From Paracoccus sp. IB05 (GTDB lineage: Bacteria > Pseudomonadota > Alphaproteobacteria > Rhodobacterales > Rhodobacteraceae): 64,000 nt of DNA. Shown piece by piece: positions 54,122-63,562 of the stretch. Each line of letters starts with the position of its first letter. Positions within the stretch are counted from its first letter, which is position 1. The position numbers were made by a program, and so were the translations under genes. Where the stretch lies: NCBI RefSeq assembly GCF_016405985.1, contig NZ_JAEFCF010000009.1, positions 62,001 to 126,000 on the forward strand, written 5' to 3'. Under the pieces are notes generated by a model. The model saw nothing but the letters and a program-made list of their open reading frames with translations, was not told the origin of the DNA and did not search any database.

Positions 54122-55059
54122 GCGCGACCCCGCATCTCATCTGGCTCTTGCTTGGCGTGGGGGTGATCCTGGTGATCGCCACCCTGATCGGCGAAATTCT
54201 GCGCGCAAGGATCGCACCGGATGGTGACAATCCGGTGATCGAAAACCTGAACGCCCGGATCTCGGCCTGGTGGGGGATGGTGATCCTTTTGTCGCTGGCC
54301 TTCCTGGCTGGCAGGCCGGGAGTGGTGATCCTTTTCGCGGTGCTCTCCTTCTCGGCGCTCCGGGAGTTTCTGACCCTGACGGCCAAGGCCCGCGCCGATC
54401 ACTGGTCGCTGGCCGGGGCGTTTTTCATTGTGCTGCCGGTGCAATACTGGCTGGTAGGTCTCGACTGGTACGGTCTCTATGCGATCTTCATCCCGGTCTA
54501 TGCCTTCCTTCTGATGCCGGTCGTCTCGGCGCTCAGGGGCGAGACGAAGAGCTTCCTGACCCGCGTCGCTGAAACCCAATGGGCGCTGATGATCTGCGTC
54601 TATTGCGTGAGCCATGTGCCCGCACTTCTGACGCTGCATATCGAAGGGTATGAGGGCCGCTCCGTCATCCTGATCGCCTGGCTTATCTTTACGGTTCAGC
54701 TGTCAGATGTGATGCAATATGTCTGGGGCAAGCTGTTTGGCAGCCGCCTGGTGGCACCGCAGCTTTCGCCCTCGAAGACCTGGGAAGGGCTAATTGGCGG
54801 CGTGATGACGGCGACCACCGCCGGGGCCGCACTTTGGTGGATGACGCCTTTCACCATGCTCCAGGCTGCCGGCATGGCGCTTGCAGTGACGCTGATGGGG
54901 TTCTTTGGCGGATTGGTGATGTCGGCGATCAAACGTGACAAGGGCGTGAAGGACTGGGGACATCTGATTGCGGGCCATGGCGGGTTCCTCGACCGGCTCG
55001 ATTCGGTTGTCTTTGCCGCACCGATTTTCTTCCATCTTACCCGCTGGTTCTGGACCTGA
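54118..55059 (+). CDS. phosphatidate cytidylyltransferase-like protein (CdsA family)
   Basis: CdsA-type enzymes make CDP-diacylglycerol from phosphatidic acid and CTP. The 313 residues contain eight or so membrane helices. The C-terminal CdsA signature reads SAIKRDKGVKDWGHLIAGHGG, then FLDRLDSVVFAAP, which fits the family pattern. As a member of a plsC-cdsA-phosphotransferase operon it is probably a second copy rather than the housekeeping CdsA, though the window does not show the other copy. Confidence 0.9.
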   Translation: MSATPHLIWLLLGVGVILVIATLIGEILRARIAPDGDNPVIENLNARISAWWGMVILLSLAFLAGRPGVVILFAVLSFSALREFLTLTAKARADHWSLAGAFFIVLPVQYWLVGLDWYGLYAIFIPVYAFLLMPVVSALRGETKSFLTRVAETQWALMICVYCVSHVPALLTLHIEGYEGRSVILIAWLIFTVQLSDVMQYVWGKLFGSRLVAPQLSPSKTWEGLIGGVMTATTAGAALWWMTPFTMLQAAGMALAVTLMGFFGGLVMSAIKRDKGVKDWGHLIAGHGGFLDRLDSVVFAAPIFFHLTRWFWT

Positions 55060-55062
55060 CCC

Positions 55063-55764
55063 ATGACAGATGACGATATGCAAGATCCTCGTGCCATCTT
55101 TCGGGCCGAACCCCAGGCGGAAGCAGAGGACGCGAATCGTCGCCCGATCCGTGCCCGCCGCAACCGGCTGATGGTCCGCCTCGCGCAATCCCTGGTGCAG
55201 CGCCAGATTACCCCGAACCAGATTTCCCAGGCTTCGGTGGTCTTTGCTGCACTTGGGCTGCTCTTCTTCTGGGCAGCCTCGGCTTCGGGGCCAATCGGGC
55301 AGAGCCTCTTGCTGGTGCTTGCCGCGCTGGCGATCCAGCTTCGGCTTTTGTGCAATCTGCTCGATGGCATGGTTGCGGTTGAGGGCGGCACGGCGACCCC
55401 CTCTGGCGCCTTCTGGAACGAAGCCCCGGACCGCGCCGCTGATCTGTTGCTCTTCTGGGGGGCAGGGCTGTTTGCGGCGGCGCCGGCACTCGGCCTCGGG
55501 GTCGGGGCGCTCGCGTTGATCACTGCCTGGCTGCGGGAGCTTGGCCGCGCCGAAGGCTTTGCACCCGATTTCCGCGGCCCGATGGCGAAGCCGCACCGGA
55601 TGGCCGCGCTGACCTTTGCCGCTTTGCTTGCTGCGTTTTTGCCGGTCAGCACCGATGGCGCGACCCTGATGACCTGGGCGCTCTGGCTGATCGGGGCAGG
55701 GGTCATCGCAACTGTCGCGCGCCGCAGCATCACTTTGTTGCAAAATCTCGAAGCACGTGGCTGA
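55063..55764 (+). CDS. CDP-alcohol phosphatidyltransferase-like protein with altered catalytic motif
   Basis: The product has 233 residues and about six membrane helices. The canonical motif D-x2-DG-x2-AR-x8-G-x3-D-x3-D appears here as N-x2-DG-x2-AV-x8-G-x3-N-x3-D (CNLLDGMVAV and GAFWNEAPD). Thus the first Asp is Asn, the Arg is Val and the third Asp is Asn, while spacing is perfect. Such enzymes normally bind metal and join a headgroup to CDP-diacylglycerol, so the reaction here may differ. The substrate is unknown. It follows the CdsA-like gene by 3 nt. The variant appears to define its own subfamily. Confidence 0.8.
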   Translation: MTDDDMQDPRAIFRAEPQAEAEDANRRPIRARRNRLMVRLAQSLVQRQITPNQISQASVVFAALGLLFFWAASASGPIGQSLLLVLAALAIQLRLLCNLLDGMVAVEGGTATPSGAFWNEAPDRAADLLLFWGAGLFAAAPALGLGVGALALITAWLRELGRAEGFAPDFRGPMAKPHRMAALTFAALLAAFLPVSTDGATLMTWALWLIGAGVIATVARRSITLLQNLEARG

Positions 55765-55813
55765 GTTCATCTGTCCCTGAGTATTCGCGGGGAGCTTTCG
55801 CATTGAAAATGCG

Positions 55814-55838
55814 AAGGCGGGGGCAGAGCCCCCGCCTT
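55814..55838. terminator. bidirectional hairpin between the lipid operon and pdhC
   Basis: AAGGCGGGGGC and GCCCCCGCCTT pair perfectly over 11 bp with a 3-nt loop. A smaller hairpin (CGCATT/AATGCG) is adjacent. The T-run is short on both sides, so termination may be partial. Confidence 0.6.
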
Positions 55839-55865
55839 GTGCGGTTTTCCAGATATTCTGCTGGT

Positions 55866-57191
55866 TCAGGCCAGCATGGTGACCGGGTTCTCAAGCGCCT
55901 CGACCACCCCCTTGAGGAACTGAGCTCCCAACGCGCCATCGATGACGCGGTGATCGACGGAGAGCGTCATCGACATCATTGTCGCCACGCCAATCGAGCC
56001 ATCCTCCGCCACCACCGGCTTTTTCAACCCGGCCCCGACGGCAAGGATCGCGCCATGCGGTGGGTTGATCACGGCGTCGAAATTCTCAACCCCGAACATG
56101 CCGAGATTGGAGATGGCGAAGCTTCCGCCCTGATATTCATGCGGCGCGAGTTTTTTCGACTTTGCCCGATGCGCGAGATCTTTCATCTCGGCGGACAGGG
56201 CCGAGAGCGATTTCTTATCCGCATCGCGCAGCACCGGCGTGAAGAGCCCGCCTTCAATCGCCACGGCAACCGCAACATCGGAAGGTTTCAGCCTGAGGAT
56301 CCGGTCGCCGGCCCAGACCGCATTGGCATCGGGCACTTCCTGCAATGCGATGGCACAGGCTTTGATGATGAAGTCATTGACCGAAAGCTTCACGCCGCGC
56401 CCGGTGAGGGCATGGTTCAGCTCGGCCCGGAATTCCATCAGCGCATCGAGATTCACCTCGCGCCGCAGATAGAAATGCGGAATCGTCTGTTTGGCTTCGG
56501 TCAGGCGGGCGGCGATTGTGCGGCGCATGCCGTCAAGCGCGATCTCTTCGAAGGCGCGATCCTGATACATTTTAAGAACCGTCTCGGGTGAGAGCCCGGC
56601 CGGTACCGCCTTTGTCGGGGCCGGGGTCGCCGTCGCTGCGGGCATCGAGCCCGCAGCGACGGCCGCTGCCGCAGGCGCTGTGGTCGGCGCGGTCTCCGAT
56701 TTCGCCTGTTCCACATCGGCTTTGACGATGCGGCCATGCGGGCCAGTGCCCTTCACCACCGTCAGATCGACGCCTTTGTCTTTGGCAATCCGCCGCGCGA
56801 GCGGCGAGGCAAAGACGCGCGCGCCGCTCGCGACCGGTGCCATAGCAGGCGCCGGTGCTGCGACCGCGACCGTTTCGGCCGGGCTTGCCACTGCCGCTGC
56901 TGCGGCTTGCGGGGCTGCAACGGGGGCAGAGGCTGCCGAGGCATCCTCGCCCTCTTCCAGCAGCACGGCAATCGGGTCATTGACCTTCACACCGGCACTG
57001 CCTTCCGCGATCAGGATCTTGCCGATCACGCCCTCATCGACCGCCTCGAATTCCATTGTCGCCTTATCGGTCTCGATTTCGGCGATGACCTGGCCCGACT
57101 TGACCAGATCGCCCTCTTTAACCAGCCATTTCGCCAGCGTGCCCTCCTCCATGGTCGGAGAAAGCGCGGGCATCAGGATCTGGATTGCCAT
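55866..57191 (-). CDS. pdhC: pyruvate dehydrogenase E2, dihydrolipoyllysine-residue acetyltransferase
   Basis: E2 is the core of the pyruvate dehydrogenase complex and transfers the acetyl group to CoA. It has 441 residues. One N-terminal lipoyl domain carries the lipoylated Lys43 in ETDKATMEF. An Ala/Pro-rich linker follows, then a peripheral subunit-binding domain ([21 protein letters not shown], abbreviated) and the catalytic domain ending near [14 protein letters not shown]. It is the third gene of pdhA-pdhB-pdhC. The lipoyl domain closely matches the one on E1 beta. Confidence 0.96.
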   Translation of the reverse strand: MAIQILMPALSPTMEEGTLAKWLVKEGDLVKSGQVIAEIETDKATMEFEAVDEGVIGKILIAEGSAGVKVNDPIAVLLEEGEDASAASAPVAAPQAAAAAVASPAETVAVAAPAPAMAPVASGARVFASPLARRIAKDKGVDLTVVKGTGPHGRIVKADVEQAKSETAPTTAPAAAAVAAGSMPAATATPAPTKAVPAGLSPETVLKMYQDRAFEEIALDGMRRTIAARLTEAKQTIPHFYLRREVNLDALMEFRAELNHALTGRGVKLSVNDFIIKACAIALQEVPDANAVWAGDRILRLKPSDVAVAVAIEGGLFTPVLRDADKKSLSALSAEMKDLAHRAKSKKLAPHEYQGGSFAISNLGMFGVENFDAVINPPHGAILAVGAGLKKPVVAEDGSIGVATMMSMTLSVDHRVIDGALGAQFLKGVVEALENPVTMLA

Positions 57192-57204
57192 CTTTTTTCC
57201 TCCC

Positions 57205-58602
57205 TCAGCGGTAGCAGACCGATTTCACGGCGGTGACGATTTCAGCAGGCGTGATCAGCGCCAGCTTCTCCAGATTGGCCGCATAGGGCATCGGCACATC
57301 CTTGCCGGTACAGGTCACGACCGGCGCGTCCAGATAGTCAAACGCGCGCTGCATGATCGTCGATGCCAGGTGATCGCCGATCGAGCCCACCGGGAAGCCC
57401 TCCTCGACCGTCACACAACGATTGGTCTTCTGCACCGAGGCCAGCACCGTGTCATAGTCAATCGGTCGCAGGGTGCGCAGGTTGATCACCTCCGCCTCGA
57501 TCCCCTCTTTGGCCAACAGCTCCGCTGCGGCCAGCGCATGGGCAACGCCGATTCCGAACGAAACCAGCGTTACATCCGACCCCGCCCGCATCACCGAAGC
57601 CTTGCCAAAGGGGATGGCGAAATCATCGCCCACAGGCACTTCGAAACTCCGCCCATACATGATCTCGTTTTCGAGGAAGATCACCGGGTTGTTGTCGCGG
57701 ATCGCCGTCTTCAGCAGGCCCTTCGCATCCGCCGCCGAATAGGGCATGGCGACTTTCAGCCCCGGGATCGCCGCATACCAGGCCGCATAGTCCTGGCTGT
57801 GCTGGGCGCCTACCCGTGCTGCCGCCCCGTTTGGGCCACGGAACACGATGGGAGATCCCATCTGACCGCCCGACATGTAAAGCGTCTTCGCGGCCGAGTT
57901 GATAATATGGTCAATCGCCTGCATCGCAAAGTTGAAGGTCATGAACTCGACAATCGGGCGCAGCCCCCCCCAGGAGGCGCCAACCGCGATCCCGGCGAAA
58001 CCATGCTCGGTGATCGGGGTGTCGACCACGCGCTTCGGGCCGAACTCGTCCAGCAGTCCCTGGCTGATCTTATAGGCGCCCTGGTATTCACCAACCTCTT
58101 CCCCCATCAGGAAGACATTGCCATCCCCGCGCATCTCTTCCGCCATGGCCTCGCGCAACGCTTCCCGCACGGTCATGGTCTTCGTCGCCACACCTTCGGG
58201 CAGGTCGCTGTGCGGCCAGCCTTTGGCGGCTTCCACCACTGCCGGGCGCGCGGCAGCTGCTGCCGGGACGGCCTCGATGGCCGGCGCGGCGGCGGCCATC
58301 GGAGACGCAGTCGGAGCAACGACCGGGGCAGGGGCCGCAGCCACCGCATCCGCGCTCTCGCCCTCTTCCAGCAGCACCGCAATCGGCGTGTTCACCTTCA
58401 CGCCCGCCGTGCCCTCGGTCACCAGCAGCCGGCCGATGATCCCCTCATCCACCGCCTCGAATTCCATCGTCGCCTTATCGGTCTCGATCTCGGCGATGAC
58501 CTGGCCCGATTTGACCGTGTCACCCTCTTTCACCAGCCATTTCGCCAGCGTGCCTTCCTCCATCGTCGGAGACAAAGCCGGCATCAGAACTTCAACTGCC
58601 AT
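57205..58602 (-). CDS. pdhB: pyruvate dehydrogenase E1 component subunit beta, with N-terminal lipoyl domain
   Basis: E1 beta forms the thiamine-dependent decarboxylase with E1 alpha. It has 465 residues, longer than the usual 330 because of an N-terminal lipoyl domain (Lys43 in ETDKATMEF) plus linker, a feature of many alphaproteobacteria. The E1 beta core follows ([26 protein letters not shown], abbreviated, then [21 protein letters not shown] and [16 protein letters not shown]). It lies between pdhA and pdhC with gaps of 14 and 13 nt. Confidence 0.96.
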   Translation of the reverse strand: MAVEVLMPALSPTMEEGTLAKWLVKEGDTVKSGQVIAEIETDKATMEFEAVDEGIIGRLLVTEGTAGVKVNTPIAVLLEEGESADAVAAAPAPVVAPTASPMAAAAPAIEAVPAAAAARPAVVEAAKGWPHSDLPEGVATKTMTVREALREAMAEEMRGDGNVFLMGEEVGEYQGAYKISQGLLDEFGPKRVVDTPITEHGFAGIAVGASWGGLRPIVEFMTFNFAMQAIDHIINSAAKTLYMSGGQMGSPIVFRGPNGAAARVGAQHSQDYAAWYAAIPGLKVAMPYSAADAKGLLKTAIRDNNPVIFLENEIMYGRSFEVPVGDDFAIPFGKASVMRAGSDVTLVSFGIGVAHALAAAELLAKEGIEAEVINLRTLRPIDYDTVLASVQKTNRCVTVEEGFPVGSIGDHLASTIMQRAFDYLDAPVVTCTGKDVPMPYAANLEKLALITPAEIVTAVKSVCYR

Positions 58603-58616
58603 GATCTTTCTCCCCC

Positions 58617-59603
58617 TCAGACGGTAATATCGGTCCAGAGATCGCTCAGCGGCGGCTCCGGGCTTTCTTTCGAGAATTCAGCCGCCTCATTGACCAGCGC
58701 CTTGATCTCTTTGTCGATGTTCTTCAGATCGTCTTCCGAGGCCAGACCGCCCTGCAAGAGCAGATCGCGGACATGCTCGATGCAATCTTTCTCGGTCTTG
58801 ATCTTCTCGACCTCTTCACGCGTCCGGTACTTCGCCGGATCCGACATCGAATGGCCGCGATAGCGATAGGTCATCATTTCGAGGATATAGGGGCCCTTGC
58901 CGGCGCGGCAGTGGGCCACGGCCTTCTCGCCTGCCGCCCTGACCGCCAACACATCCATGCCGTCTACCTGCTCACCGGGGATGCCATACGCCACGCCGCG
59001 CTCAAAAAGCGTGGTCGATTTGGTCGAACGTTTCACGCTCGTCCCCATAGCATACTGGTTGTTTTCAATGACGAAAATCACCGGCAGATCCCAGAGTTCC
59101 GCCATGTTATAGGTCTCATAGACCTGGCCCTGGTTGGCCGCGCCATCGCCGAAATAGGTAAAGGTCACATTGTCATTGCCAAGATATTTATCGGCAAATG
59201 CGAGCCCCGCGCCCAGCGGCACCTGCGCGCCCACAATGCCATGGCCGCCGTAGAAATGCTTCTCTTTCGAGAACATATGCATCGAGCCGCCCTTGCCCTT
59301 GGAATAGCCCCCGATGCGTCCGGTCAGCTCTGCCATGACGCCTTTCGGGTCCATGTCGCAGGCCAGCATATGGCCGTGATCGCGGTAAGAGGTCAGGCGC
59401 TTGTCGCCCTGCTTGGCCGCAGCCTCCAGCCCCACAACGACAGCTTCCTGGCCGATATAGAGGTGACAGAACCCCCCGATCAGCCCCATGCCGTAAAGCT
59501 GCCCCGCCTTTTCCTCAAAGCGGCGGATCAGCAGCATCTCGCGGTAATATTTCAGCAGCTCTTCTTTCGAGACATTGGGTCTCGCATCGGGCTTGCGTGC
59601 CAT
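58617..59603 (-). CDS. pdhA: pyruvate dehydrogenase E1 component subunit alpha
   Basis: E1 alpha binds thiamine diphosphate and starts the oxidative decarboxylation of pyruvate. It has 328 residues from ATG 59603, after GGGGAGGAG. The cofactor motif [17 protein letters not shown] is intact, as are the phosphorylation-loop-like [15 protein letters not shown] and [14 protein letters not shown]. It is the first gene of the pdh operon. A LacI-type palindrome sits 30-50 bp upstream, probably in the promoter. lpd is not in the window. Confidence 0.97.
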   Translation of the reverse strand: MARKPDARPNVSKEELLKYYREMLLIRRFEEKAGQLYGMGLIGGFCHLYIGQEAVVVGLEAAAKQGDKRLTSYRDHGHMLACDMDPKGVMAELTGRIGGYSKGKGGSMHMFSKEKHFYGGHGIVGAQVPLGAGLAFADKYLGNDNVTFTYFGDGAANQGQVYETYNMAELWDLPVIFVIENNQYAMGTSVKRSTKSTTLFERGVAYGIPGEQVDGMDVLAVRAAGEKAVAHCRAGKGPYILEMMTYRYRGHSMSDPAKYRTREEVEKIKTEKDCIEHVRDLLLQGGLASEDDLKNIDKEIKALVNEAAEFSKESPEPPLSDLWTDITV

Positions 59604-59632
59604 TGGGCTCCTCCCCGGAGTAGGTTCAGCAA

Positions 59633-59652
59633 ATGGTTTAGCGTTAAACCAT
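59633..59652. promoter_or_regulatory. palindromic operator before pdhA (LacI-type, TTAGCGTTAA core)
   Basis: ATGGTTTA and TAAACCAT are perfect complements around GCGT. With its central CG and TTAG/TTAA flanks the site resembles a LacI-family operator, like the one before pgk. It lies 30 bp upstream of the pdhA ATG. Confidence 0.6.
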
Positions 59653-59794
59653 CCATACAACATCGGGGATTATTGGGTCAAAGTGAAAATGCGCGCAAGC
59701 TGCGGGGCGAGGTGAGAGGCGTCTGGCCTTCCTCCGGGGCTCTGCCTATGCTGGCACAAGTGAACAGTGACCCCGTGCAACCGGATACCTGCCG

Positions 59795-60241
59795 ATGTCA
59801 GAGCGATTGAATTATTATAAGGCGGCCCCGGTGGCCATGAAGGCGATGCTGGACCTTGAGGCGCAGATCAAATCGCTCTCCATCCCGGCGCCCTTGCGTG
59901 AATTGCTGAAAATGCGGGTCTCACAGATCAATGGCTGTGCCTTCTGCCTTGATCTGCATGGCGGCGAGGCGAGGGCGGCCGGGGTTTCGCAGCAAAAGCT
60001 GGACGTATTGGCCGCCTGGCGCGAAAGCAGCGCCTTTGACGCGCGCGAGCGGGCGGCTCTTGCCTGGGCGGATGCGCTGACGCTTTTGCCACAAAGCCGG
60101 GCGGCCGACACGGATTACGCGCCAGTCGCGGCAGAGTTTACGCCCCAGGAACAGGTGGAGCTGACCTTGATTGTGACCACGATCAACGCCTGGAACCGCT
60201 TCGCCGTCGGGTTTCGCAACGCGCATCCGGTGCGCAGGTAA
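59795..60241 (+). CDS. carboxymuconolactone decarboxylase / AhpD-like family protein
   Basis: The 148-residue product is of the CMD/AhpD helical family. It has the redox motif Cys48-x-x-Cys51 with His55 (CAFCLDLH), which in AhpD forms the peroxidase relay. The start MSERLNYYKAAPVAMKAML and the C-terminal INAWNRFAVGFRN are typical of the YP_614837-like subgroup, as I recall. It is divergent from pdhA across about 190 bp. The physiological substrate is unknown; a peroxidase or reductase role is suggested by the CxxC. Confidence 0.9.
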   Translation: MSERLNYYKAAPVAMKAMLDLEAQIKSLSIPAPLRELLKMRVSQINGCAFCLDLHGGEARAAGVSQQKLDVLAAWRESSAFDARERAALAWADALTLLPQSRAADTDYAPVAAEFTPQEQVELTLIVTTINAWNRFAVGFRNAHPVRR

Positions 60242-60262
60242 GGCCCTGATTTCGCCAGATTT

Positions 60263-60565
60263 TCAGCGGATCACGATCTCATCTGCACGCATATAACCCA
60301 GCACGTCACGGGCGCGCTCATCCAGCAGATCCATGTCGAGGTAATCATCTGACAGGCGATGCGTCAGGTTCTGCATCTCGGCAAGTTGCACCGCCAGTTT
60401 GTCACGCTCAACCGCCAGCCCGCTGGCCTCGGCGCGGATTTCGACCCGGCGGAACACGCCATAGTCGCCCTGAACGGCGGCGAAGGTGAAATAGGCACCC
60501 AGAGTGAACATCAGGGCGAAGTAGATGAGCCCGCCCATATTATGGCGCCGTTGTTGCCTGGTCAT
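60263..60565 (-). CDS. ftsB: FtsB/DivIC-family septum formation initiator
   Basis: FtsB is a bitopic cell-division protein that bridges FtsL and FtsQ. It has 100 residues, with an N-terminal cytoplasmic tail, one membrane helix at about 12-31 (IYFALMFTLGAYFTFAAVQG) and a coiled coil (ASGLAVERDKLAVQLAEMQ). It ends in the DLLDERARDVLGYMRADEIVI motif (abbreviated) common to the family. It is next to fba and pgk, near pdh, as in other Rhodobacteraceae. The start ATG 60565 is the only good one. Confidence 0.88.
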   Translation of the reverse strand: MTRQQRRHNMGGLIYFALMFTLGAYFTFAAVQGDYGVFRRVEIRAEASGLAVERDKLAVQLAEMQNLTHRLSDDYLDMDLLDERARDVLGYMRADEIVIR

Positions 60566-60637
60566 GTCCTGTCCGTCTCATCTGTCACCCCTCTTATCGG
60601 GGGGCCTTGCGAAAAATCATGCCATGAAACGAATCAG

Positions 60638-60668
60638 AAGGGAATCCCCCATGTGGCGGGATTCCCTT
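60638..60668 (-). terminator. terminator-like hairpin after fba
   Basis: AAGGGAATCCC and GGGATTCCCTT pair perfectly over 11 bp with a 9-nt loop. On the minus strand the following bases are only moderately T-rich (CTGATTCGTTTC). It lies 20 nt after the fba stop. Confidence 0.6.
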
Positions 60669-60688
60669 CAGTTTTACGCGAAAGCTGT

Positions 60689-61582
60689 TCAGCCCGCGAT
60701 TGAGGCTGCATGGATCGAATCGACCGCCGCTTTCAGCGTGGCGTCGAATTCGGCTTCGGATTGCCCGGCGTTCAGACCTTCCGAAAGGGCGCGCGAGAAG
60801 GAGGCGATCATGCCGCGGTTCTTTGCCAGAGCTGCATTTGCCTCGTCACGCGAATAGCCGCCCGAAAGCGCCACCAGCTTCAGGACAGCCGGGTGATCGA
60901 CCAGGGCTGCGTAGAAATTCGCCTCCGACGGAATGGTCAGTTTCAGCATGACCTGCGTGCCCCTGGGCAGCGCATCCAGATGCGTAAGGATCTCGCGGCG
61001 CAGGATCGCTTCGGCGGCGGCTTTATCGGTGATCGAGATCGTCACTTCCGGCTCGACGATCGGCATAAGCCCGTGGCTGATCACCTGTTTCGCGATGGCG
61101 AATTGCTGATCGACCACCGCCTTGATGCCGTCTTCATTGGCGGCGGAAATTACCGAACGTTCCTTGGTGCCATAGATCCCGGCGCGCACGGCCTTCTCCA
61201 GCAGCGCATCGAGCTCGGGCATCGCCTTCATCACCTGGCAGCCATTGACCTCGGCCTCGAGCCCCTTGTCGATCTTGAGAAACGGCACAACGCCGCGCTT
61301 TTCCCACAGATAGGTGGCGGTCGGGATACCGTCGATAGCGCGGTCCATGGTCTGCTCGAACAGGATGGCGCCGATGACCTTCTCGCCGGTAAAGGCGGGC
61401 GATTTGATGATGCGGGCGCGCATCGCATGGACCAGGTCGAACATCCCTGCCTCGTCGGACCAGGCATCCGCCTCAACGCCGTAGAGTTTCAGTGCCTTGG
61501 GGGTCGAGCCGCCCGACTGATCAAGGGCTGCGATGAAGCCCTGGCCTTTGCCGATCTGCGCCGTCATCTTTTCCGTGGTCAT
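60689..61582 (-). CDS. fructose-bisphosphate aldolase, class I (bacterial type)
   Basis: The enzyme splits fructose-1,6-bisphosphate, or makes it in gluconeogenesis, through a Schiff base, without metal. It has 297 residues from ATG 61582 (MTTEKMTAQIGKGQG). AAGGG lies 8 nt upstream; an ATG two codons earlier is possible. Family blocks are FIAALDQSGGSTPKAL, GVVPFLKIDKGLEAE, MPIVEPEVTI and the Schiff-base Lys in QVMLKLTIPSE. A possible LacI-type site lies 75 bp upstream. It lies downstream of pgk on the same strand, after a gap. Confidence 0.93.
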   Translation of the reverse strand: MTTEKMTAQIGKGQGFIAALDQSGGSTPKALKLYGVEADAWSDEAGMFDLVHAMRARIIKSPAFTGEKVIGAILFEQTMDRAIDGIPTATYLWEKRGVVPFLKIDKGLEAEVNGCQVMKAMPELDALLEKAVRAGIYGTKERSVISAANEDGIKAVVDQQFAIAKQVISHGLMPIVEPEVTISITDKAAAEAILRREILTHLDALPRGTQVMLKLTIPSEANFYAALVDHPAVLKLVALSGGYSRDEANAALAKNRGMIASFSRALSEGLNAGQSEAEFDATLKAAVDSIHAASIAG

Positions 61583-61656
61583 GGACATCACCCTTTGCCG
61601 GATCCAGTGAGATTTTGCACGCGCCATAGCCTTTCCGCCGCGGCGCGCGCAATGCT

Positions 61657-61668
61657 GTTAGCGCGACC
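61657..61668. promoter_or_regulatory. possible degenerate LacI-type site before fba
   Basis: GTTAGCGCGACC matches the perfect pgk palindrome GTTAGCGCTAAC at ten of twelve positions. It lies in the 94-bp gap between pgk and fba. Confidence 0.4.
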
Positions 61669-61676
61669 AGACCGAT

Positions 61677-62867
61677 TCAGGCCAGCAGAGCCGCCACGCC
61701 CGGCAATTCCTTGCCTTCCATCCATTCGAGGAAGGCGCCGCCGGCGGTCGAGATGAAGGTGAACGCCCCCGCAGCCCCGGCCTGGTTCAGCGCGGCAACG
61801 GTGTCGCCACCGCCTGCAACCGAGATCAGCCTGCCGGCCTCGGTCAGCCTTGCGGCCTCTTTCGCCGCCGCCACCGTGGCCGCGTCAAAAGGCGGGATCT
61901 CGAAGGCGCCGAGCGGGCCGTTCCAGATCAGCGTCGCAGACTGGCCCATGACCGCTTTCAGCCGCGCAACCGTTTCCGGGCCGGCATCAAGGATCATCGC
62001 ATCCGCAGGGCAGCCTGAGGCATTGGTGATCTGGCTTGCCGCGCCGGCTTTGAACTCGCGCGCCACCACCACATCGACCGGCAGATGGATCTGGCAGCCG
62101 GTCTCTTCGGCCTTTTTCAGGATCGCGCGGGCGGTGTCTGCCATATCGCGTTCCGCGAGCGATTTGCCGACCTCGATGCCTTGCGCCACAAGGAAGGTAT
62201 TCGCCATGCCGCCCCCGATCGCCAGGTGATCGACCTTGCCAACAAGGTTCCCCAGCAGATCAAGTTTGGTCGACACTTTCGCGCCACCAACCACGGCGAT
62301 CACCGGGCGGGCAGGGGTGCCAAGCGCTGCGTCCAGCGCTTTCAGCTCGGCCTCCATCAGCCGCCCGGCCGCATGCGGGAGCGCGCGCGCGAGGGCTTCG
62401 GTCGAGGCATGTGCCCGGTGCGCGGCCGAAAACGCATCATTCACATAGACATCACCAAGTGCTGCAAATTCCGCCGCAAGCGCGGGATCGTTCTTTTCTT
62501 CGCCCGCGTGGAACCGGGTGTTTTCCAGCAGCACGACATCGCTTTGCGCCGCCGAAGCAATCGCGGCCTTTGCCACAGCGCCCGTGCTTTCCGTCGCGAA
62601 AATCACCTTGCGGCCCAGGCTTGCCTCAAGGGCCGGGGCGATGCGGCCAAGGCTCATCTCAGGGACGACCTTGCCTTTGGGCCGGTCGAAATGCGCCAGC
62701 AACACCACTTTGCCGCCGCGCGCGATGATATCCTCGACCGTCGGGCGGATCTTATCGATGCGGGTTGTATCAGAGACCCGGTCCCCTTCCATCGGCACAT
62801 TGATATCGACCCGCGTCAGCACGGTTTTGCCGGCCAGTGCGATATCATCCAGCGTTTTCCAGCTCAT
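61677..62867 (-). CDS. pgk: phosphoglycerate kinase
   Basis: Pgk transfers phosphate from 1,3-bisphosphoglycerate to ADP in glycolysis, and the reverse in gluconeogenesis and the Calvin cycle. It has 396 residues. Typical blocks are [16 protein letters not shown] near the N-terminus, [43 protein letters not shown], and the nucleotide-binding GGGDTVAAL near the C-terminus. A perfect GTTAGCGCTAAC palindrome lies 33 bp upstream. It is followed by fba. Confidence 0.97.
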   Translation of the reverse strand: MSWKTLDDIALAGKTVLTRVDINVPMEGDRVSDTTRIDKIRPTVEDIIARGGKVVLLAHFDRPKGKVVPEMSLGRIAPALEASLGRKVIFATESTGAVAKAAIASAAQSDVVLLENTRFHAGEEKNDPALAAEFAALGDVYVNDAFSAAHRAHASTEALARALPHAAGRLMEAELKALDAALGTPARPVIAVVGGAKVSTKLDLLGNLVGKVDHLAIGGGMANTFLVAQGIEVGKSLAERDMADTARAILKKAEETGCQIHLPVDVVVAREFKAGAASQITNASGCPADAMILDAGPETVARLKAVMGQSATLIWNGPLGAFEIPPFDAATVAAAKEAARLTEAGRLISVAGGGDTVAALNQAGAAGAFTFISTAGGAFLEWMEGKELPGVAALLA

Positions 62868-62899
62868 CGGTCTCTCCCAATATGCGTCATTCGGGGTTG

Positions 62900-62911
62900 G
62901 TTAGCGCTAAC
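62900..62911. promoter_or_regulatory. perfect LacI-type palindrome before pgk
   Basis: GTTAGCGCTAAC is a perfect 12-bp palindrome with a central CG, typical of LacI-family operators. It lies 33 bp upstream of the pgk ATG. CceR, a LacI-family regulator of central carbon genes in Rhodobacter, is a candidate. Confidence 0.65.
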
Positions 62912-63052
62912 ACCCGGGGTGCATCCTGCTTTTCGCGCAATTCTTTCCGCGCATTTTGCCCTCCCGTCAACCGATCACGCCCATTTGCCCTTCCCCCCTG
63001 AGGCGCTTGCGGTTAATTTCCCGCCCGACCAGAAGCCTGCAAGGGAAGCACA

Positions 63053-63562
63053 ATGGCCGAGATCAAGGACCCCGAGAACACCATCATCCTGACGCTGAAA
63101 GACGGCGAAGTGGTGATCGAGCTTCTCCCGGATGTCGCACCAAAGCATGTCGAGCGCATGAAACAGCTCGCCCGCGACAAAGCCTATGACAATGTGGCTT
63201 TCCACCGCGTGATCGAGGGCTTCATGGCCCAGACCGGCGATGTAGAGCACGCCAATATGGAAAAAGACTACAATCCGCGCCGCTCGGGCACGGGTGGGTC
63301 GCAATATGATGATCTGCCGGCAGAATTCTCGAAACTGCCGCATGATCGCGGCACGATCGGCGCTGCGCGCTCGCAGAACCCGAATTCGGCAAACAGCCAG
63401 TTCTTCATCAATTTCAAGGATAACTCCTTCCTGAACGGCCAGTATACCGTTTACGGCCGGGTGATTTCCGGGATGGAATTTGTTGACAAGATCACCCGGG
63501 GCGAGCCGCCGGTCACCCCCGATCGCATGATCACTGTAAGGGTTGCCGCCGATGTTGCGTAA
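63053..63562 (+). CDS. ppiB: cytoplasmic peptidyl-prolyl cis-trans isomerase (cyclophilin type)
   Basis: Cyclophilins speed the cis-trans isomerisation of prolyl bonds. The 169 residues lack a signal peptide. Conserved catalytic and binding residues are seen in FHRVIEGFMAQTGDV, GTIGAARSQNPNSANSQFFI and GQYTVYGRVISGMEFVDKI. It starts at ATG 63053 after AAGGGAAGCACA. The end overlaps by 11 nt the start of a second, exported cyclophilin, so the two are coupled. This pair is probably one transcript. Confidence 0.95.
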   Translation: MAEIKDPENTIILTLKDGEVVIELLPDVAPKHVERMKQLARDKAYDNVAFHRVIEGFMAQTGDVEHANMEKDYNPRRSGTGGSQYDDLPAEFSKLPHDRGTIGAARSQNPNSANSQFFINFKDNSFLNGQYTVYGRVISGMEFVDKITRGEPPVTPDRMITVRVAADVA

